Positions 12,373 through 25,423 are shown, counted from the stretch's first letter. The stretch: 64,000 nt of DNA from Akebia trifoliata (GCA_017979445.1 CM030708.1:32492721-32556720); one strand, 5' to 3'. A program made the numbers and translations. The notes: a model not told the origin generated them from the letters alone.

Positions 12373-13350
12373 ATGATCCCTTCATGCTTCAGCAATCCTA
12401 ACAGCCTCACACACAATTCCCAAATGCCACAAAACTTAATAACCAGCATTTATCAGACTCAACTCTTCAACATCCCAACTTACATAACCCTAATTTGGTC
12501 CAAAACTCTCTTTTCTCACTCTCTCACTATTCACACCGTCGATTCATTCTCGATCACACTTTCTCTATACCCATCAACCTTTTCGTTCTTCCGAAGCCGA
12601 CCAGGCTCCAAGTCCATCTCCCTCAACCGACACCACCACGACCGACATCACCGTGTTAAGCTTTATTGGGACTTCACTCGAGCCGAGTTCAAACACAACT
12701 CGGCCGAGCCCAAGTCATGCTTCTACCTTGCTATAACCTACAATGCCCGCATTGAATTCTTCCTAGGTGACCTCCATGGTGATGCATTGCGCCGTTCTGG
12801 AGCCATTGTAATTTACCCATCGGCCGAACCCACATTGCTATCCCGTCGTGAGCATGTCTTCGGACATAGGAATTACACGACGAGCGCTCGGTTCTTGGGT
12901 TCGAATCATGAAATTGGGATCGAATGCGGTGGGGGAACGTTGAAGGTGAAGGTGGACAACGAGGTGTGTCTGGTTGTTAAGAGATTAGCATGGAAATTCA
13001 GAGGGAATGAGCGAATTATGGTTGGTGGGTCAGACGTGGAGTTCTATTGGGATGTGTTCAATTGGGTTGTAGGGTCTTCAAGTGGTGGTGGTGGGTATGG
13101 AGTGTTTGTGTTTCAAGTAGGAGATGGTGGAATCTGGCCAGAGATGGTGGGATTGGAGAAGAGATTAATGAGGAAGAGCTTATCGTCATCACCATCGATG
13201 ATGGCGTCGCCTTCACCATCATGTTCGAGTGTTTTACAATGGGCAGAGGAGAGCAGTGATGGAGGGAGGAGTTCAAGTTCTTCATCTACTACTAGGTGTT
13301 GTGGAAGTGGAGGGTTCTCTTTGTTATTGTACGCCTGGAGAAGTAATTGA
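12373..13350 (+). CDS. DUF868 family protein, intronless
   Basis: A 325-residue open frame with the DUF868 (PF05910) pattern. N-terminal PQNLITSIYQTQLFN is followed by a strand-rich domain with VKLYWDFTRAEF (about residues 94-105), FFLGDLHGDALRR, LSRREHVFGHRNY, and VKRLAWKFRGNERI with YWDVFNWVVG (about 213-238). The tail is Ser/Gly-rich and low-complexity, ending LLLYAWRSN. The family is plant-specific; no biochemical function is known to me. The second copy at 47416 aligns along the whole domain (for example WKFRGN and WDVxNW) but lacks the Ser-rich tail, so these are old paralogues. The first ATG after a leader-like stretch is used; a second Met at residue 18 (MPQNL) is an alternative start. 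Confidence 0.9.
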   Translation: MIPSCFSNPNSLTHNSQMPQNLITSIYQTQLFNIPTYITLIWSKTLFSHSLTIHTVDSFSITLSLYPSTFSFFRSRPGSKSISLNRHHHDRHHRVKLYWDFTRAEFKHNSAEPKSCFYLAITYNARIEFFLGDLHGDALRRSGAIVIYPSAEPTLLSRREHVFGHRNYTTSARFLGSNHEIGIECGGGTLKVKVDNEVCLVVKRLAWKFRGNERIMVGGSDVEFYWDVFNWVVGSSSGGGGYGVFVFQVGDGGIWPEMVGLEKRLMRKSLSSSPSMMASPSPSCSSVLQWAEESSDGGRSSSSSSTTRCCGSGGFSLLLYAWRSN

Positions 13351-14676
13351 AATCGGGTTTTTTTTTTGGATTTAAAGAAGATTCTTTATTAGTTTTGAAG
13401 CTTTTTGGCTAAAACTTGGAAGCAGTCATGAAAATGATGCAAGAAGCTGAAGTGTGAAGCAGACCCTAATAAGTTTACATAATGAAGGATTTCCCTCCAA
13501 AACTTACAAACCTAGCCTTTGTAATCTATGTACATTAATCCGCCTTTAGTTGTTCAATTTATCTATATATGTAAATCTTGTTTGTCTCAAGAACATCTTG
13601 ACTAATACATCATGGGACAAACTCAAAACATTTCTCATTCCGATCACAATTCACAACGAGTTAGATGATTCTAACCATGACGTCTGACAAATCTTGTGCA
13701 GCACTTCATATGAAACTAAATGTCCAAAAGAGGGCAATGGAGGACACAACAGTTTGGATTGTTTGTTACAGTTTGAGACTATGACCTCATAAATTGGATG
13801 GTGTAGATCCCACATGTTGAGGGCTTCAATTTGTTTTGCAATTTTGGAAAAATGTGACATTGGCAAGTGGTTCAGGATACCAGCACGAAACAATAGAAAC
13901 AAGAGTTTGAGTGTATGGTTTAAAAAAAAAAGGCGATTTAAAAAAAAAACATGTTTAAAATGCATCTTGCATCTCATGATGAAAAAACGCGATCTTTTCA
14001 CTTGTGACAAAAAAAATTTACCATTTTATTCCCGATTTTTTTCTTTCATAGAAAAATAAGAAGTTAAAATACTTTTTTGTTTTTTCAATATGGGACTTGA
14101 TACATGATAGAATTTGGTGAGTGATAAATGTAAAAATTTGGATTTGATGATAATAACCTTTTTTTTAAAGAATTTTCATTAGATATATATATATATATAT
14201 ATATTTCATAATTTTTATTATATTTTTTTATCTTTAATTTTTATAATTTTTTTTTTTCGTTTTCAACATTTATCCCGAAGTTTTTCCTTTCCGATTTAAA
14301 CATGTACTCGACTTTGTAACTATGCTTGAGAGTAGTAAATAGATGACAATGGAAAATGGGTTAAAGCTTTAAGAGAGGTCAAGCTAAACATGTGGAATGC
14401 TATAATTCCTAAAAGGCAGAGTTACCCTTCTGATCTGTCCATACCACCCCAAAAATCGACTCTATCAAACAAACAAAACCTTCTGGTCTAAGAAACATTT
14501 TTCCTTGGCCATTTATTATAAAGTTTGATAGATTGAATGATTTCCATCATCCAATAGTATAACTTTTCCCACACAAGAACAATCCCCCAAGTGAGACTTG
14601 CAGAAAGAAAATAAGGAATTTTAAGTTCATCTTCATCTTATTCTACTTAGAAACTTGGAATTTCCAAATAGTGTTG
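13351..14676. other. Intergenic, downstream of the first DUF868 gene
   Basis: The probable 3'UTR extends over the first few hundred bases. Poly-A/T and a (TA)n tract (14184-14204) follow. No gene seen; open frames on both strands at 13651-14059 have no family signature. Confidence 0.5.
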
Positions 14677-14995
14677 ACAAACCATTTACCCCAAGACCGA
14701 TCAGTTGGGAAGGCGCACGGGTCGAATTGGAGCACAATAAATGAGCACGTGACACCCGGGAGTGGAGGCGGATAACACAACACTCAACACTCTCCCTCAC
14801 CCATAAGAATGGAAAATTCTTTTGCGGAGGCTTGAACCTATGATCTATACGAACCTAACACTTTAAGATCATATTGACAAACCCTTTATCCCAAAAAACC
14901 GATCTTTGGAGAAGGCGCAACTATTAATATAAAAGAGTCACAGGTCAAATTAGGGCACGAGAAATGAGCACGTGACACCCGGGAGCTAAGACTAA
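14677..14995. repeat. Diverged direct repeat with 'gagcacgtgacacccgggag'
   Basis: The block starting 'ttgacaaaccatttacccc' (about 14677-14765) recurs at about 14874-14986 ('ttgacaaaccctttatccc'), and both contain 'atgagcacgtgacacccggg'. Probably pieces of a dispersed retroelement; no coding remnant is visible. Confidence 0.5.
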
Positions 14996-15418
14996 CAACA
15001 CACTCAACAAATAGGTGGCCCACAAGAAAACCACACGCGCATGCACCACCACCTCCTTTGGATTGTTAATGAAGCCTTTCACTTTATTGCAGATGTACAG
15101 ATAGATTGGTAGGGTACTAGCTTTTTCATACAATTTGGATTTCTAGGCCAGAGAACATGACTCAATGATACAGGATGATGAAGTGGCCCATCATCATCAT
15201 TAAAGAAGATGGACACCTTTTACAATAATAAAGTATCGTGTCTACGGAGCAAACTCAAAGTAGATGCATCATTTATAATGTCCGATCATAGGAGGCACTT
15301 TGAAGAAAAGGAGGCCACTAGCAAGCAGTGATCTTTATCTTCTTTTTTCTTTGTCTTTAATAATAGAGAACCTTATGTAATTTTAATTTTTTTATCCAAT
15401 CTTATTTTCTATTTAAAC

Positions 15419-15643
15419 TCTGTTTGGTTCATAAGGTGTAGTTTTCTGAAAAGATATCAATATAGAATTATATTTTCTGCAGTTTTCCGGTGGGACATTT
15501 GGAAAACCATATAATACCTTCTCCCTAAATCACAAGTTTTAAGACAATTTTTTTCGAATATTTTTTCCTCTAGAATAGATAAGAAAAGATTTTTTTTTTT
15601 TTTTTTTTTTTTAAATTATATACTATGAACCAAACTGAGCATT
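15419..15643. mobile_element. MITE with 'tttggttcata' inverted ends
   Basis: The left end 'ctctgtttggttcataagg' is mirrored by 'actatgaaccaaactgagc' at the right. The interior is non-coding with a long T run (15592-15612). The end sequence resembles several plant TIR MITEs; the target duplication is unclear. Confidence 0.55.
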
Positions 15644-17019
15644 AGTGAGCTTTGTTATTCAAAATTCTTTCCTCCTTTCTTCTTTACTATTGAAATTTTG
15701 CATCTCATGTTCTCACATTGGTGTTCAGGTGTCTCCTTTCTTCTTCACACACACACACACACACACACAAACGTATTCTTTCCTTGAAATACACTCCCAT
15801 ATTTTTCCATGAGAAAAATAACTACGATAAAAACGATTTAAATCATCGTCCTCTCATTTATTCTGGATTTTCATACTGAAAGTGTTTCAAGTAATTATAT
15901 TTCTTTAGTGGTGGAGAAAGAAAAAAGTGTTAGTAGATCAAACTTTTAGAAGCTTGAGATTTATGTGAGAATCATGAAAAATTATGAAACTGAAATCAAC
16001 AAACCATCAATAAGCCATCAACCCACCATGATAGTCAATGTTGTTATCTTTGCCAAAAGTATATCTTGCTTGCTTCTTGGGTAAACCAATCAATGGGCAA
16101 TAATAAATTACAAATATACATTATTTAACAAGAGTTGATGAACAAAAAGTATAATACAAGAACAAGTAAGAAAATAAAAATAAAAAATGCTTTCACTAAT
16201 AACAGGAAATTTTTTTGGTTCATTGATATCACATACCATTTATTCAATTTTTAAAAATCCGGCCTCAAGATGCATAATTTTACGTGCATATAATAAAAAA
16301 GAAAATATTCTATATTACTTTATTTATTTCGGAGTTGATTCATTAATTTCAATTTTTCTATAATAGTATATCTTGAGGTTTATGTCAAACCTATGGAGGC
16401 AAAAGGTCTCATATACACCTCACCTTTGTTAAAACATTGGTTTCAGTAGTATAAGGACAGTCAAACATACAGTAGTTAAAATGTTTGGAGTTATTAGAAC
16501 ATAATTTAGTTGTAAATTATATGTTGGGAAGGTTTTAGAGAATGAGCAAATTTAGGAAGATTTTCTATCAAGTCCAAACATTGTCCTCTTTATGTTATGT
16601 GAGGGGAACGACCACCTCACTCAATTTAGAGATATTTCTACTTGTGTGGTCCGGGTGCTTTTAAGAGGGCTATTTGCACCAGTACAAGGTTCCTTATGGC
16701 ATCTAGTTAGTCTCACTTGCGCGACTATGTTTCCCTTCTTTTAAAATAGAATGTGAGATATAATAAGATACTCCAGTAGTGAATATATCATGATCGAATA
16801 CTAAGGAATCTGATATAGTGGGATTAAATACTATGTTTGCTGGAGCTATAACTATTTAATATAGTTCTTGGTGATACAATTAAAAACAACGGGATGAGTA
16901 ACCAGAGCATTAAGGTAAGCGTAACAACGATAACATGTGATTTTTTATTTATTTATGGGAAAGATGGACTTGAAATGATAACATGTGATATTACCTCAGC
17001 AGTTCAAATCAGTGGTGGT
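15644..17019. other. Intergenic, 3' of the DUF2358 gene
   Basis: Contains an (AC)n microsatellite at 15747-15770. The last few hundred bases before 17020 probably include the 3'UTR of the minus-strand DUF2358 gene. No other gene seen. Confidence 0.5.
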
Positions 17020-20000
17020 TCATTCACCAAGCCTTCCAAAACCAGGAGTGAATATTTGACCGACTGCTTCAAGTGCAGAAACATTCCAACTCTCAACATG
17101 CCTAACAATCTGTCAATGGGGTACATGCAACCACTCATGAAGATAAAAAATTACAGCAAAATATTCAATTATAATAATATTTGAGAGGGGTCTCACTCTG
17201 AACTCATCATTCAAATCATAAGCGGTACTTCCTTCAATGGATATGAGAGGCCTCCATGGAAGTTTCAGGTAGGTTCTGCAAAGTGGATGAGCAAAGAAAC
17301 AAAGTTCAAACATCAAACAGCCTACTTGTATGAACAGATACGTACAAGTATATAACAAGATTGATATAATCAAATGTGAAGTAGAATAGCCATTTAATTC
17401 TGTTACGAATCTAGAGGGAAGAACCGGTTCAGCTAATTTCTTAATGAGCAGGAGATAATTTCTAGATGAATTAATCACAAATAAAGTATAACAGAAGATC
17501 CTCCCTTTTTTAAAGAAATGTAACCTAGTTGGGATCTGGATTATTTGGTTGCTCAGATTGCCACTAAAATCGAGTTTAGGCCCCTGATACGATAGTGACA
17601 CACACAATGGCCCAATTATGGACCCAAACACCATAAATACCTCTCACAGAGGGTGCCCTCTTGTATAAATGTTCTTGGACCCAACACCTAATAATTTCAC
17701 AAAAAATCATTATCAAGGATATGCAATCAACTAAAACTGACAAATAGAGCATGTTTTTGTCAAGGCCATAGGGTGGAGGATAATTGAGTAAGTGTTCAAC
17801 TATTTGCAATCAAGATCCTTCCACTGTATAGTTAGTGGATTCTAGAATCAATTTTATGTAAAACATTTACTCTGGAGAACTTATGAAGATTTAACAGCAA
17901 TGATAATTTGATATTCTGAATTTAATAAATTCAAATTAGAGTGCCATGAGTTTCTTATAAAATAATTACAACGGAAGAATATGGTTGAGGTTTCATAAAG
18001 CTAAAAACATCCACTTTTGAGGATATCTGAGAATGGCAAACCTGTAATGAATTGAACCAAGGATGGTTTAGTAAATAAGCACATAGTTTCAAAGGCAGAT
18101 ACACAATTGTATGGCTGTCCAGGGGATCCACTTGTATGATGCCTACTAAGAAGAAATCTCCACATATTCCTCAACATATAAATATTGTTTCCAGTCATCC
18201 TTTCCAAAAAGCTAGGAATTTATCTTAGGCCCTGCTTGGTACCGCAAATATTTTGCAATGCAAATGGTTTGCGATTGAGGCCCTGCTTGGTACCATGCAA
18301 ATCATTTGCAAATGCAAAAGATTTGCAGAACTTTTTGGGCTGCAAACTATATGCTGAAGGGCTTAAGAGGTTCATGCAAATAATTTGCAATGCAAAAAAA
18401 GTCATAATGTAAGTATGTAACCAAGCATCTGTAAATTAGATTCCAAAAAATCATTTGCATTTGCAAATGATTTGCTTCGTACCAAGCAGGGCCTGAAAGA
18501 TTTACTTTTGCTTGGTAACCATTGGGGTGCAAATGGTTGCGATTGAAAGATTTATTTTAGTAATTTCAGTATGCAATTTAATGTATCTTGGAAGGGTATT
18601 TTTGTAAATTTATTGCATATTGTTTACCAAGTACTATCTAATTTGATTAATTTCTTTGATAAGGGCTATATTAGTAATTTTGATATGCATAGGTTGGTGT
18701 CAAATAATTTTGCAATGATTTGCAGTACATTTTGTGCCGCAAATCATTTGCTGAAATTTGTTAAGAATTTAGGTGATCCATGCAAATTTTTTGTAATGCA
18801 AATCATTTGCATTGTGTAACCAAGCATCAATAGACTTGATTTTAGAAAATTATTTGCATTCGTAAATGATTGAGGATACTAAAAGAATGATAGAAAAAAG
18901 AAAGCAATTAAAGAGAACCATTGGAGACAACCCCAAATGCAAACAAAACAATTACAGGGTTAATTACCTTAATTTCCAGGTTGCCAGTACAAAATTTGTT
19001 TCAGAACTGACACCCTGCATAGAAGTAGCCACACATTAGCATGATTAAATATTTATGAGAACCATTGAACTCCTTACGTTCACATAACTTTTAAATGGGC
19101 AATTTGGACAGCAATGTGAATGGATATAGCGAGAGAGGTAAAACCACCATTGGATAGGTCCCAACAGACAGCTATGCATTAAGTTAAACCTAATTTCAAC
19201 TCTCCAAGCACTACCAACAATATTACAACCTACATCAAACTAAATATTTTAGTCATGATTTCCTTACTCCCCCCACCCCTGACATACTCTCCTAATGTGG
19301 CATGTGCAAGAACCATAGATTTTTTTCCTTGGGATACACAACTGTGTGGGACTATGTCGGGGGGAGGGGGGGGGTCAAAAAATCATTATTCAATATTTTA
19401 TAGAACCTTTTTACAAATACAAAAATTGCAAATAACAAGAGCGTGACAGTAGTCCTACTAGCTATACAATTGGGTATATGAAGTAGTGACATGTGTGCAG
19501 GTACATGTATCTTGCAATAGCTAATTGTGGAGGAACACAGACTTAAATCCACCATAGATATCTCATTCGTTGGACAGGATTAGTCAACACTTTCACGGTT
19601 GTATGAACTTTATCACAAAGCAACAGGATGCTTGGTCCAAAGCTTTGGTGAGTTATGGCCACAGAGAGAAATTTAAGGAAAGGAGAAAAGACGTCAACTA
19701 AATTTGTCCTGTTGAAGTGATATTAATTCTCCCTTGTTTCGACAATGCAAGGAAAAAATATAATCCAAATTGATGACTCGATCACTTCTGAATCAGAAAG
19801 TACCATCATCTACGACTTATCAAAGTTATTGGGGTTGTGAATATGAATCCTATTTTGCCAATTTACGACCGAATTTTGCAATTAAACCTTTAATCTGTAA
19901 ACATGACCTCCACAATACAAAGCTTTTCAGCCTTTCGCTCAATTTGAAGATTATTATAAAATAGATTCTACAGTTTAAGAACAAATAAAATTCATTAAGG

Positions 20001-21403
20001 TGTAACGTTTCACTGAATAAAGTTACTTGAGATGTTGAATACCTTCTTAATCTGTTCCAATATAAGTGATGGATGATCAAAGAAAGGTACAAGCAACTTC
20101 AAATTACGTGAATACAGATCCTTGCCTGGACAGACCAATAACATAAAAAGTTAGATAGTTCCTCTAAATTCCTTGTGCATAGCTGACCACCTTCAGTAAG
20201 TGTCCTTTAAATGTCACAAATGATAAAATATGACCAGAGAAGTTAGATATATAAATGCATTTTTTAAGATAACATGATGCCAATAGTATATGAACAAAGA
20301 TGAGGATCTTCTCTGTAAACAAACGTCATATATTATAGTGAAATACATAGACAATCCTCTTACATCCATAGCTAATTACCAGTTTAGCCATAGAGATGCA
20401 TCACCCTTCCAAGGATTAGAAAACTTACCACAGAGCAAAGTGATTCTCACCAAAGTTAGCATAGATGATTGGTTGTTTGTCAGATAAAATATCATTTTAG
20501 TTGGCATAAAGAGAGACCTTAACTGTTTGTTGGAGGTTGTGAACAAATACATATAACACGTAACTTCCAGCATAAATCAAGATAAGCTAGAATGAAATCT
20601 TACCCCGGAATTTAATTGTTGGATCTTCAAACATGCAGTCTTCCGCATAAATAGCTGAAGTAAAATTTCCTGTTGCATTTCATAAAATATCAGTTTTAGA
20701 GGAGCTGCAACATCACAGGTGGCAAATAAATAAATAAATAAATATATATATTAAAAAAAACAACACCCAAATATTATCCAAGGAAGTTCAACAAAAATTC
20801 ATGTTTGTGCAGCAAGTTTGTAACCTTCTCATGGAATCAGAAATGACTACAGTTGCTAGGGCAGAAAAAGGTCCAGCACATACAACTAAGGTCGTGAACT
20901 CACATGCAGCCCACCAAAGCAAAAAAAAAAAAAAAGGTTGTGAACTCAAAGATGAATACAAAAAGAAAAAGTGTCTTTCGTATCTTAGTAACAATTTTAT
21001 TATTATGTTCCCTTGTAATCAATTCTTTGATGACAACTATTACTTGATGATTTACATGTTGCATTGATAGTATTGCATGTCAAATTACAGTCATGGATAT
21101 TGACACTCATACTTTAAGGGATGAGGGTTCATAAAGTTGTGTCCTCGGGATTCCAACTTAGGAGAACAAGTGGAAGTCACACTGTTCCACAAGGAGAAAT
21201 AATTCTCTGAATTGGTATTGAAATGAAATGGTTATGACCAGCGGGGGTGATTCGGGACAGCTCACTTGCATGGTTGGAGACCAACAACATTGATGGCTAA
21301 ATTGAGAGACAGATATGTTCTATATCTAATTGTAAGGCATGCATAGCATCAAATTATATATATATATAGGTTTTTTCCATGAGTTTATGCAATGCTGGGA
21401 AAT

Positions 21404-21445
<42 letters not shown>

Positions 21446-23670
21446 TTTTTTCCATGAGTTTATGCAATGCTGGGAAATCCCGAAGGTGGAAAACCTCCTG
21501 GAGTTTCAAAACGATAGTCACTAAATTTGGATTAATCAATGCATTCTTAAAATAGTATTATTTATAATTTCTCACAAAAGGTTCATTACATGAAAGTCAC
21601 TTTAGTAGAAAATCTAGGAATGCTATAGATGAAATAGCCCTAATCCCTCAATGCAAAAAAGAAAGAATGAATGAAACAGTGTTACCTGTAAGAAAATAAG
21701 CATTCTCATAGTCTGACTGAAGAATAGCCAAAACATCATCTATGCCACAAACTGAAGGCTCGTCTCTCAGTGTGTGACTTATTGTATCCAATCTAAATTC
21801 AAGAAAATAATAAGAAGCTGAAAGTAATTGAACGTTCAAGTTTGAATCCAAAATTTATAAATTCTATTTTGTGCGAGTGACACAAATCAAGGTGTAAACT
21901 AAGGACACTGGTGTCATAGCCCTAATAGTACTTTTGCATAATAACACCTGAAAGCCAGACTTCGAATTTGTAAATAATGACATCAAAAGCTTCTTTGTTA
22001 AGAAATTGATCCTCATATCTAAGTGTCAACAATGAGAAAGTCATCATCAATCAAAGCCTTACCCTAAAAAAAATTACGGAATGGTTGAACGAATCTTGTT
22101 TCCCCATTTAATTATATTAAATTCATGTCCTCTGTTAATTATAGTGTGTTCATACCCACTCTCACTACATCAATCCACACTATTTTTAGTGCTCCTCTTG
22201 TTCTTTAAGAACCTTCAATCTGCACAACCTTTTTAATTGGGGATCTAATCGACCTTCATTACACGTGACCGAACCATCTCAATCAACTTTCCCTTAATTT
22301 ACACCTATAGGACCTACTACATTTTACCAATATGTTCATTTCAAATTCTATCTTTTCAGTTTTCCCTCGTCAATCTTAGCATCCTCATGTCTGTTAAGCT
22401 CAATTTATATGCACTTATTGTTTCTTAACTGCCCAAAATCCAACTCCATAATGCATAGTCAGTCTTACTACCGTTTCATAGGAATCTCCTTTTTGTTTGA
22501 TTCAGATATGTTGGTCGCATGAGTCATAATTTTCTGACTCAAAAATTTTCACTCGGTCTGTACATGATTAACGTGGCAAGGGCACATAACCATAGATCTT
22601 TTTCTTTAGGATACACAAGGAAAATGATCAACAGTTTTGTACCCTTGCCATGTCGGCCGAGTACAGACTGAGTCAGAAAATCATTAGTGTGGTCAGTAGT
22701 CACATAACACTCCCGAAGCTCATCTCCACTTCGACCATCAAATACTAATAATATGGATAACATCCTCCTCGATCTTGCCATTATATTATGAGCATTAAAA
22801 TAATGAAAAAACAAGTAATGGGATCTTAAGAATTATGATTTTATTTTTCTTTCACTAATTTTATTTTATTTTACTATTAAATCCTATCCGATGTAATATA
22901 CCCCTTAAGTGAAAAAATAGTAATAATATTAAAGTATTGTAATTGTCCCAAAATAATGACATAACCTTTAATCAAGTTCATTACACTAAAAGGAAATATT
23001 TACAATATAAAACACACAACTAATGTGTGTAATGGAACCTTTGATTAATGTTATGGGGACATAAACAGTGGATCCCATCAACTCTAATGTACTAATACCG
23101 TCATAACAGTGATTTCAACCCACTGTTATGCTGTTGTAATGGAACCTATATAAAAGCAAAGAAAATCTGACCGTTATGACTCCGTTACAATGACTATTAC
23201 AGCCTTTCTAAAAACAATGACTCATATTTTCAATAAGAAGATCACTCATAGAAACTTATCTGAGAAATAAAATTGGATGAAAACTAAATACGATTAAATC
23301 AAACCATACGAACGTAATAAGAACGAAGAGATGTTGTTAAATACTCTGATATAGATATTTGAATTCCCATTAAAGAGAGAAATTTACCTTTCCTTTCTTG
23401 AAGAGAAAAGCCTGAGAAGCTCTGTAACTCCGCTTACTGCTATCTTCAAAAGCCGTGGTGTTTGTTTGTCATCCTGTGTACTCGAAAAGCAACGGAAGCC
23501 ATGGATTCTCTGCAAATATATTAAAAGAGAGAGCGAGCGGGAGAGAATCAGTGAAACCCTAGATAAGATTTGGGGGTTTTCGAATTCGTTATGAAGGAGG
23601 GAAAAGTGATTCTCACACTAGGCTTAAGATGGGGAATCAAAGTAACACGAAAGCAACAGATTGCCGCCAT
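17020..23670 (-). CDS. DUF2358 family protein, probably organelle-targeted
   Basis: Eight minus-strand exons: 23670-23617, 23509-23388, 21792-21686, 20669-20604, 20125-20043, 19014-18968, 17275-17197 and 17109-17020 (648 nt, 215 residues). Every junction is GT-AG and the phases close without a gap. The N-terminus MAAICCFRVTLIPHLKPS is basic, hydroxylated and lacks acids, like a plastid or mitochondrial transit peptide. The DUF2358 (PF10184) core follows: LRDEPSVCGIDDVLAILQSD, then YFLTGNFTSAIYAEDCMFED and PTIKFRGKDLYSRNLKLLVP, then VLATWKLRTYLKLPWRP. The protein ends TPGFGRLGE. The family is expected to have an NTF2-like fold; no reaction is known to me. From memory, Arabidopsis At3g04890 is a homologue of about this length. 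Introns 2, 3, 6 and 7 carry MITEs or repeats, yet all splice sites look intact. Confidence 0.9.
18228..18870. mobile_element. Outer PIF/Tourist-like MITE (nested host copy), DUF2358 intron 7
   Basis: Begins 'ggccctgcttggtaccgcaa' directly after TTA (18225-18227), the preferred Tourist target. It is full of 'gcaaatcatttgcaa' motifs. The right end is degraded ('gtgtaaccaagcatc' near 18814-18828, then 'attatttgcattcgtaaatg'). It is interrupted by the related copy at 18279-18493. Confidence 0.65.
18279..18493. mobile_element. Inner PIF/Tourist-like MITE with 3-bp target duplication
   Basis: A 215-bp element with perfect 15-bp terminal inverted repeats, 'ggccctgcttggtac' at the left and 'gtaccaagcagggcc' at the right. 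It is flanked by TGA on both sides (18276-18278 and 18494-18496). The uninterrupted pattern 'gcgattgaaagattta' occurs nearby (18538-18553), confirming that removing the element plus one TGA restores the older sequence. Non-coding. Confidence 0.85.
19250..19389. mobile_element. Hairpin MITE, family A, DUF2358 intron 6
   Basis: Shows 'agtcatgatttccttactcc' at the left, the core 'ccttgggatacacaactgtg' and 'gtcaaaaaatcattatt' at the right. It is shorter than the 230-bp members and includes a G-rich tract (19359-19374). Confidence 0.65.
21355..21480. repeat. 37-bp direct repeat separated by a (TA)n tract, DUF2358 intron 3
   Basis: A 37-bp unit starting 'ggttttttccatgagtttat' occurs at 21369-21405 and again, identical, at 21444-21480. 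Each is preceded by TA repeats (the second tract is about 38 bases). It looks like a tandem duplication of a TA-tract-plus-37-bp block, very recent because the copies are identical. Confidence 0.85.
22525..22692. mobile_element. Hairpin MITE, family A, DUF2358 intron 2
   Basis: The left part 'cataattttctgactcaaaa' and 'actcggtctgtacatg' pairs with 'gtacagactgagtcagaaaa' and 'tcattagtgtgg' at the right. Core 'ctttaggatacacaaggaaa'. Located between exons 2 and 3. Confidence 0.65.
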
Positions 23671-24659
23671 TTTCTTCACAAATTCTTATTATTTCAGTTG
23701 GGGCTGATTTTATCTTCTTTTTTGCGTTTTTTGTTTTTGAATTTGTGGGTACTAATAGACTAATAGTAAATTGACCTAAATGCCCTTTTATTCATCATCT
23801 AGTTTAAAACACTTTCACAAGAATAGATTGAACGATTACAGGCCCATGTGAAGATACACGAAGCAAAGCCCAAGCTGGCCCAACTTTCTTTTGCGGTCTA
23901 ACTTTATTTTTCTATAAAACATAAGTCCAATTATTGGTCCATAACTTAATTAGTCTAAAAAAATAAACTTGGATCCATCAAAGCCAGATCTAGACGAGGG
24001 TTTGTTTGATTGCGGAGGGAAATGATTTTCCTGTAAAATTCGATTTTCAGATTTGTGATTGCACATTTTTCTAAAAATGATTTTCCCCTGCAAAGTGATT
24101 TTCCACATGGGAAGGAAATATGATTTCTCATCCCACTCCTAGGAGAATGATTTTCCCACATTATAATGTGTTATACTTTCAAGATTGTCCATACTCCCAA
24201 AACTAAATTGAAGTCTCTTTTTGACAATTTTTTAGGTGAATCAAATGGTGGAATTCATTTTCCCAAGACCATTTTTCCAAAGAATTCATATTCCCCTGAA
24301 ACGAAATACATCGATCATGCAAATCAGGTCCAATAGCCAATTCAACAACAATCCAAGTGTCCCTCCCATCTAGAGTCTCTATTGTTTGCTGGGGACATCT
24401 ATCGAGAAAATCAATTTCTAGGAGAAATTTAAATTTTCAAGCATTTATTTTGGTTGTTAAGAATTTAGGTTAGAATCATTCAGACATTTTCTTATACTCG
24501 TCACACACTTACAAGAACAAAAGACATGACTCTATATACATTTAGTAGAATGAAGGAACACAATTCGTTCAACTGATCTTTAATTTTGGGACGAAACTTT
24601 TTACGATAATGAGAAACTTTGAGTTACTTTTCCTATTATTATTATTGCTATTATTATTA

Positions 24660-24905
24660 TTATTATTTATTTATTTATTGCATATAATGGACATCCACAT
24701 CCTTCACATGAGACTAGTCCCATAGTTACACGCACTATCCTCTCAGGAAGTCCTACGTGCAACTGGTTGAGTCGAGGGTCAATTTGACCTTGGAGGGTGG
24801 CCCCAAGCAATTCATTGTTTCGTGGGGTTTCAAACTCTTGACCTACTCTTCTTGAGGAGCTTATCAAGACTTGACTTGCCACCTGACCAACCCCTTGGAG
24901 TTTAC
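24660..24905 (-). repeat. SINE-like element, minus strand
   Basis: Read on the minus strand, it starts near 'ggttggtcaggtggcaagtc' (A-box-like) followed about 50 bases later by 'caagagtttgaaacccc' (B-box-like, compare GGTTCGANNCC) and ends in an A-rich tail corresponding to the 'ttatttatttattg' at 24665-24680. This fits a tRNA-derived SINE. Confidence 0.5.
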
Positions 24906-25423
24906 TTTTCCATTTAATTAATATGGGCTTGACAACCCTCATTACTTAGATGGCAAGAAAGGTGTGTGTGTGTGACTCTAATAGGATCGATCACGAGACA
25001 TGTACATCTTCATAAGGGCAAGAGTTGACACCGTTGTAATGTTGTGTAATCCACTTTTATAGAAGCAAAAAAATATAATGTAGTTTAAGGGACTAGTAAA
25101 TAAATATAGAACTGTGCACGATAAAATCAAGTTAAAAGTACTAAAAGATGAACAAAATGCAATCATAATAGTCGTTAAGAAGGAGATGAAGAATTTTCTT
25201 AAATGAGTTTAAATCAAAATTAACTAAGTGAAATCTAAAATAAAGAGAGGGAAGTGAAGGTGTTCAAAACCATCTGTTATGATAGATGTTGTCTTGAATC
25301 TCTACATGATTGTTTGATGCTCACAATATCAAAATATAGTTTAAATATTAACAAAGAAAAATCAAAACTAGAGTGATAAAGATGATGTGTGGATTAAAAA
25401 AAAATAGTGATTAAAAGTATGAG

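Noticed and set aside
13651..14059. Opposed frames downstream of the first DUF868 gene
   Set aside because: Lys/Phe-rich low-complexity translations of A/T-rich DNA.
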